Shown piece after piece: positions 45,516 through 46,879 of a stretch of 46,879 nt of DNA (position 1 is the first letter of the stretch; the number at the start of each line of letters is the position of its first letter). Made by a program: the position numbers and the translations under genes. The DNA lies in NCBI RefSeq assembly GCF_000611645.1, contig NW_014013606.1:4075-50953 (forward strand), read 5' to 3'. This DNA is from Monoraphidium neglectum (taxonomy: Eukaryota; Chlorophyta; Chlorophyceae; Sphaeropleales; Selenastraceae). The notes below the pieces were generated by a model. That model was not told the DNA's origin. It searched no databases and saw only the letters and a program-made list of their open reading frames with translations.

Positions 45516-46830
45516 GCGCACATGTGCTTGTGTGTATGCAACGTGTTCGAGTGTGTGCGCAGGCATGAGTGTGCATACGTATGCGCGCGCGCGTGTGTGT
45601 GTGTATGTGTGTGTGGGGGGGTGGGGGCACGCGCGGCCGCACAAATGCATTGTGTGCAGGGCAGATTGGTAGCCACCAGACAACATGCTGGGTCAGTCTA
45701 GCATGTCAGTGAAAGCCCAACCCCACGCCTACCACACTGGACAGACACCCGGCAGCCACAGCTCCACCCACCTGTCGTCGTGGTCGCCGGTAGCCAGCAG
45801 CACCGCAGGGTACTGGCCCTCGCCGCCGCCGGGAGCACGCACGTTGTGCAGCGGCGAGTAGGGCAGGATGTAGGCGAAGTCCTCCGCGTTGTCGGGGTTG
45901 CCATAGTCTGCAAGAGAAAAGAAGATACAAAGTTTGAAAACAGCAAGATTCAGAGAAAAAGAGAAAGAAAGCACGAGAGCTGGAGTAAGAGAAGGGACAC
46001 CCCATGCCACGCAGCGCGGCGGAAAGCACGTGCTCATGCAGACCGGGCGACAGCGGCCAGCCCGGCTTGTCGTGTGCGCGCTGCCCAGCCATGGGCGGCA
46101 GCGCGGCGCCGCCGCCGTGCCCCTAGGCCCCACACACCTGTTGTCCAGGCGTGGCCGATTGTGAACTTGTGGAAGCGCAGCATGTCCATAACACCCACCT
46201 GCATGAGAGAGTTGGCGTGGATGCACGTGCGCACGTGTGTGATTGTGGCGCTGCCATGCTCAAGCACGATTGCCTTTGGGTGCTGGTGCTTGCGCGCTTT
46301 GGTGCATGCGGCGTAGAGGAGCAAGGCTGTGCGCAGAGCATCCAGAAAACGCTTGCACAGCAATACAGTGTCGACAGAGGGCGCGGTGTGACAACAGCAG
46401 GCGGCGTGGCCCAGCCCTGGGAGGGGCCTGCACTTGGCCCCTCCCAGGGGTGGTGCTGCATTGGCACGGCACGCTCATGGCGCAATGCGCGCGCCTGTGC
46501 GAGGCCGCAGCAGTAGAGGTCGGGCCGCTGGTTCACACACGCCGCCACCAGCAGGCCGCCTGCAAGCACCAAAGGGGGCGGGGGAGTGGTGGCCGTAATT
46601 CACGCGCCATCGGCAGTCTTGATGCTGGATGATGCAACGCGGGCCGCAGTTCGGTTGACTGCCCAGAGCCAGGGCACAAAACCATCCCCACTCGGTATAC
46701 AGAGATGCAGCCACAAGTTGTCGAGACAGAGGGGTGTGGCAGAGCGGGCCCCCGCACCGTTCGAGCCCCCCATGATGGCCAGCTTTGAGGGGGAGGTGTA
46801 GCCCTGTGCGATGAGCGCCTCAGCGCAGGC
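44935..46830 (-). CDS. Prolyl oligopeptidase (S9A), C-terminal catalytic part, N-terminus beyond window
   Basis: Serine peptidase cleaving after Pro in short peptides, usually cytosolic. Minus-strand exons in coding order: 46830-46758, 46559-46495, 46198-46138, 45907-45772, 45380-45272, 45057-44935 (stop TGA at 44937-44935). They join in frame to about 188 residues. Nucleophile motif GGSNGG is split over the first two exons ([21 protein letters not shown]); the third gives [20 protein letters not shown]; the fourth YSPLHN and the acid motif DHDDR; the fifth VVPLHSHK; the last the histidine motif [11 protein letters not shown]. So Ser, Asp and His of the triad are all present. The beta-propeller half lies to the right of the window. 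The second intron appears to start with GC (CAG|GCGCGC). Transcription converges on the FkbM gene. Confidence 0.88.
45469..45513. repeat. (AG)n-(TG)n compound microsatellite in peptidase intron
   Basis: AG run then TG run in the intron between peptidase exons 45907-45772 and 45380-45272. Further TG/CG alternation continues to about 45618. Confidence 0.9.
46415..46449. repeat. Perfect 14-bp inverted repeat (hairpin) in peptidase intron
   Basis: Arms CCCTGGGAGGGGCC (46415-46428) and GGCCCCTCCCAGGG (46436-46449), fully complementary with a 7-base spacer. Lies in the intron between peptidase exons 46559-46495 and 46198-46138, which is also the intron with the apparent GC donor. Confidence 0.9.
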
Positions 46831-46879
46831 CTTGGCAGGAGGGGCGAAAGGGGGGAGGGGTGGGAGGGTCGGGGCGGGG

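Overview
The window is eukaryotic nuclear DNA, most likely from a green alga (Chlorophyta; class and genus not resolvable here). The reasons are a GC-rich sequence, very dense short spliceosomal introns, TGTAA near the end of a gene (the chlorophyte polyadenylation signal), abundant CAG/CTG microsatellites, and a flagellar dynein gene beside a probably organellar PrmC-type methyltransferase. All gene models were built by eye from reading frame, splice signals and recalled family conservation; nothing was run.

Layout, left to right: (1) 1-660, 3' end of a Gln/Ala/Pro-rich protein gene (+). (2) 661-1860, intergenic with a compound (TTGC)n-(GCT)n repeat. (3) About 1861-3870, HemK/PrmC release-factor glutamine methyltransferase (+), six exons in my model, with a Gln/His insert in its catalytic domain. 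(4) 4892-6292, an intronless type II membrane protein with a lumenal SGNH/TBL-like domain (+). (5) 7320-38857, one very large gene (+) for a single-headed inner-arm axonemal dynein heavy chain of the DNAH6 type. I could join 88 exons into a continuous 13,341-nt frame (about 4,446 residues) with all four P-loops intact. (6) 39559-43374, an 11-exon membrane-anchored FkbM-family methyltransferase (+). (7) 44935 to past the right edge, the C-terminal half of a prolyl oligopeptidase (-), convergent with the FkbM gene and with its complete catalytic triad in view.

The genes do not form a pathway: a motility motor, a translation-factor modifier, two probable Golgi/secretory enzymes and a cytosolic peptidase. 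What they share is genome style: introns averaging about 209 bp (dynein model), CAG/CTG tracts read as Gln or Ser in exons and left as CTG in introns, and several GC-AG introns. I saw no mobile element, CRISPR array, tRNA or rRNA. The most unusual features are the cluster of GC-AG introns in the dynein AAA4-AAA5 region, the exonic CAG tract followed within about 215 bp by a long intronic CTG tract at its 3' end, and a frame-preserving candidate cassette exon in AAA3.
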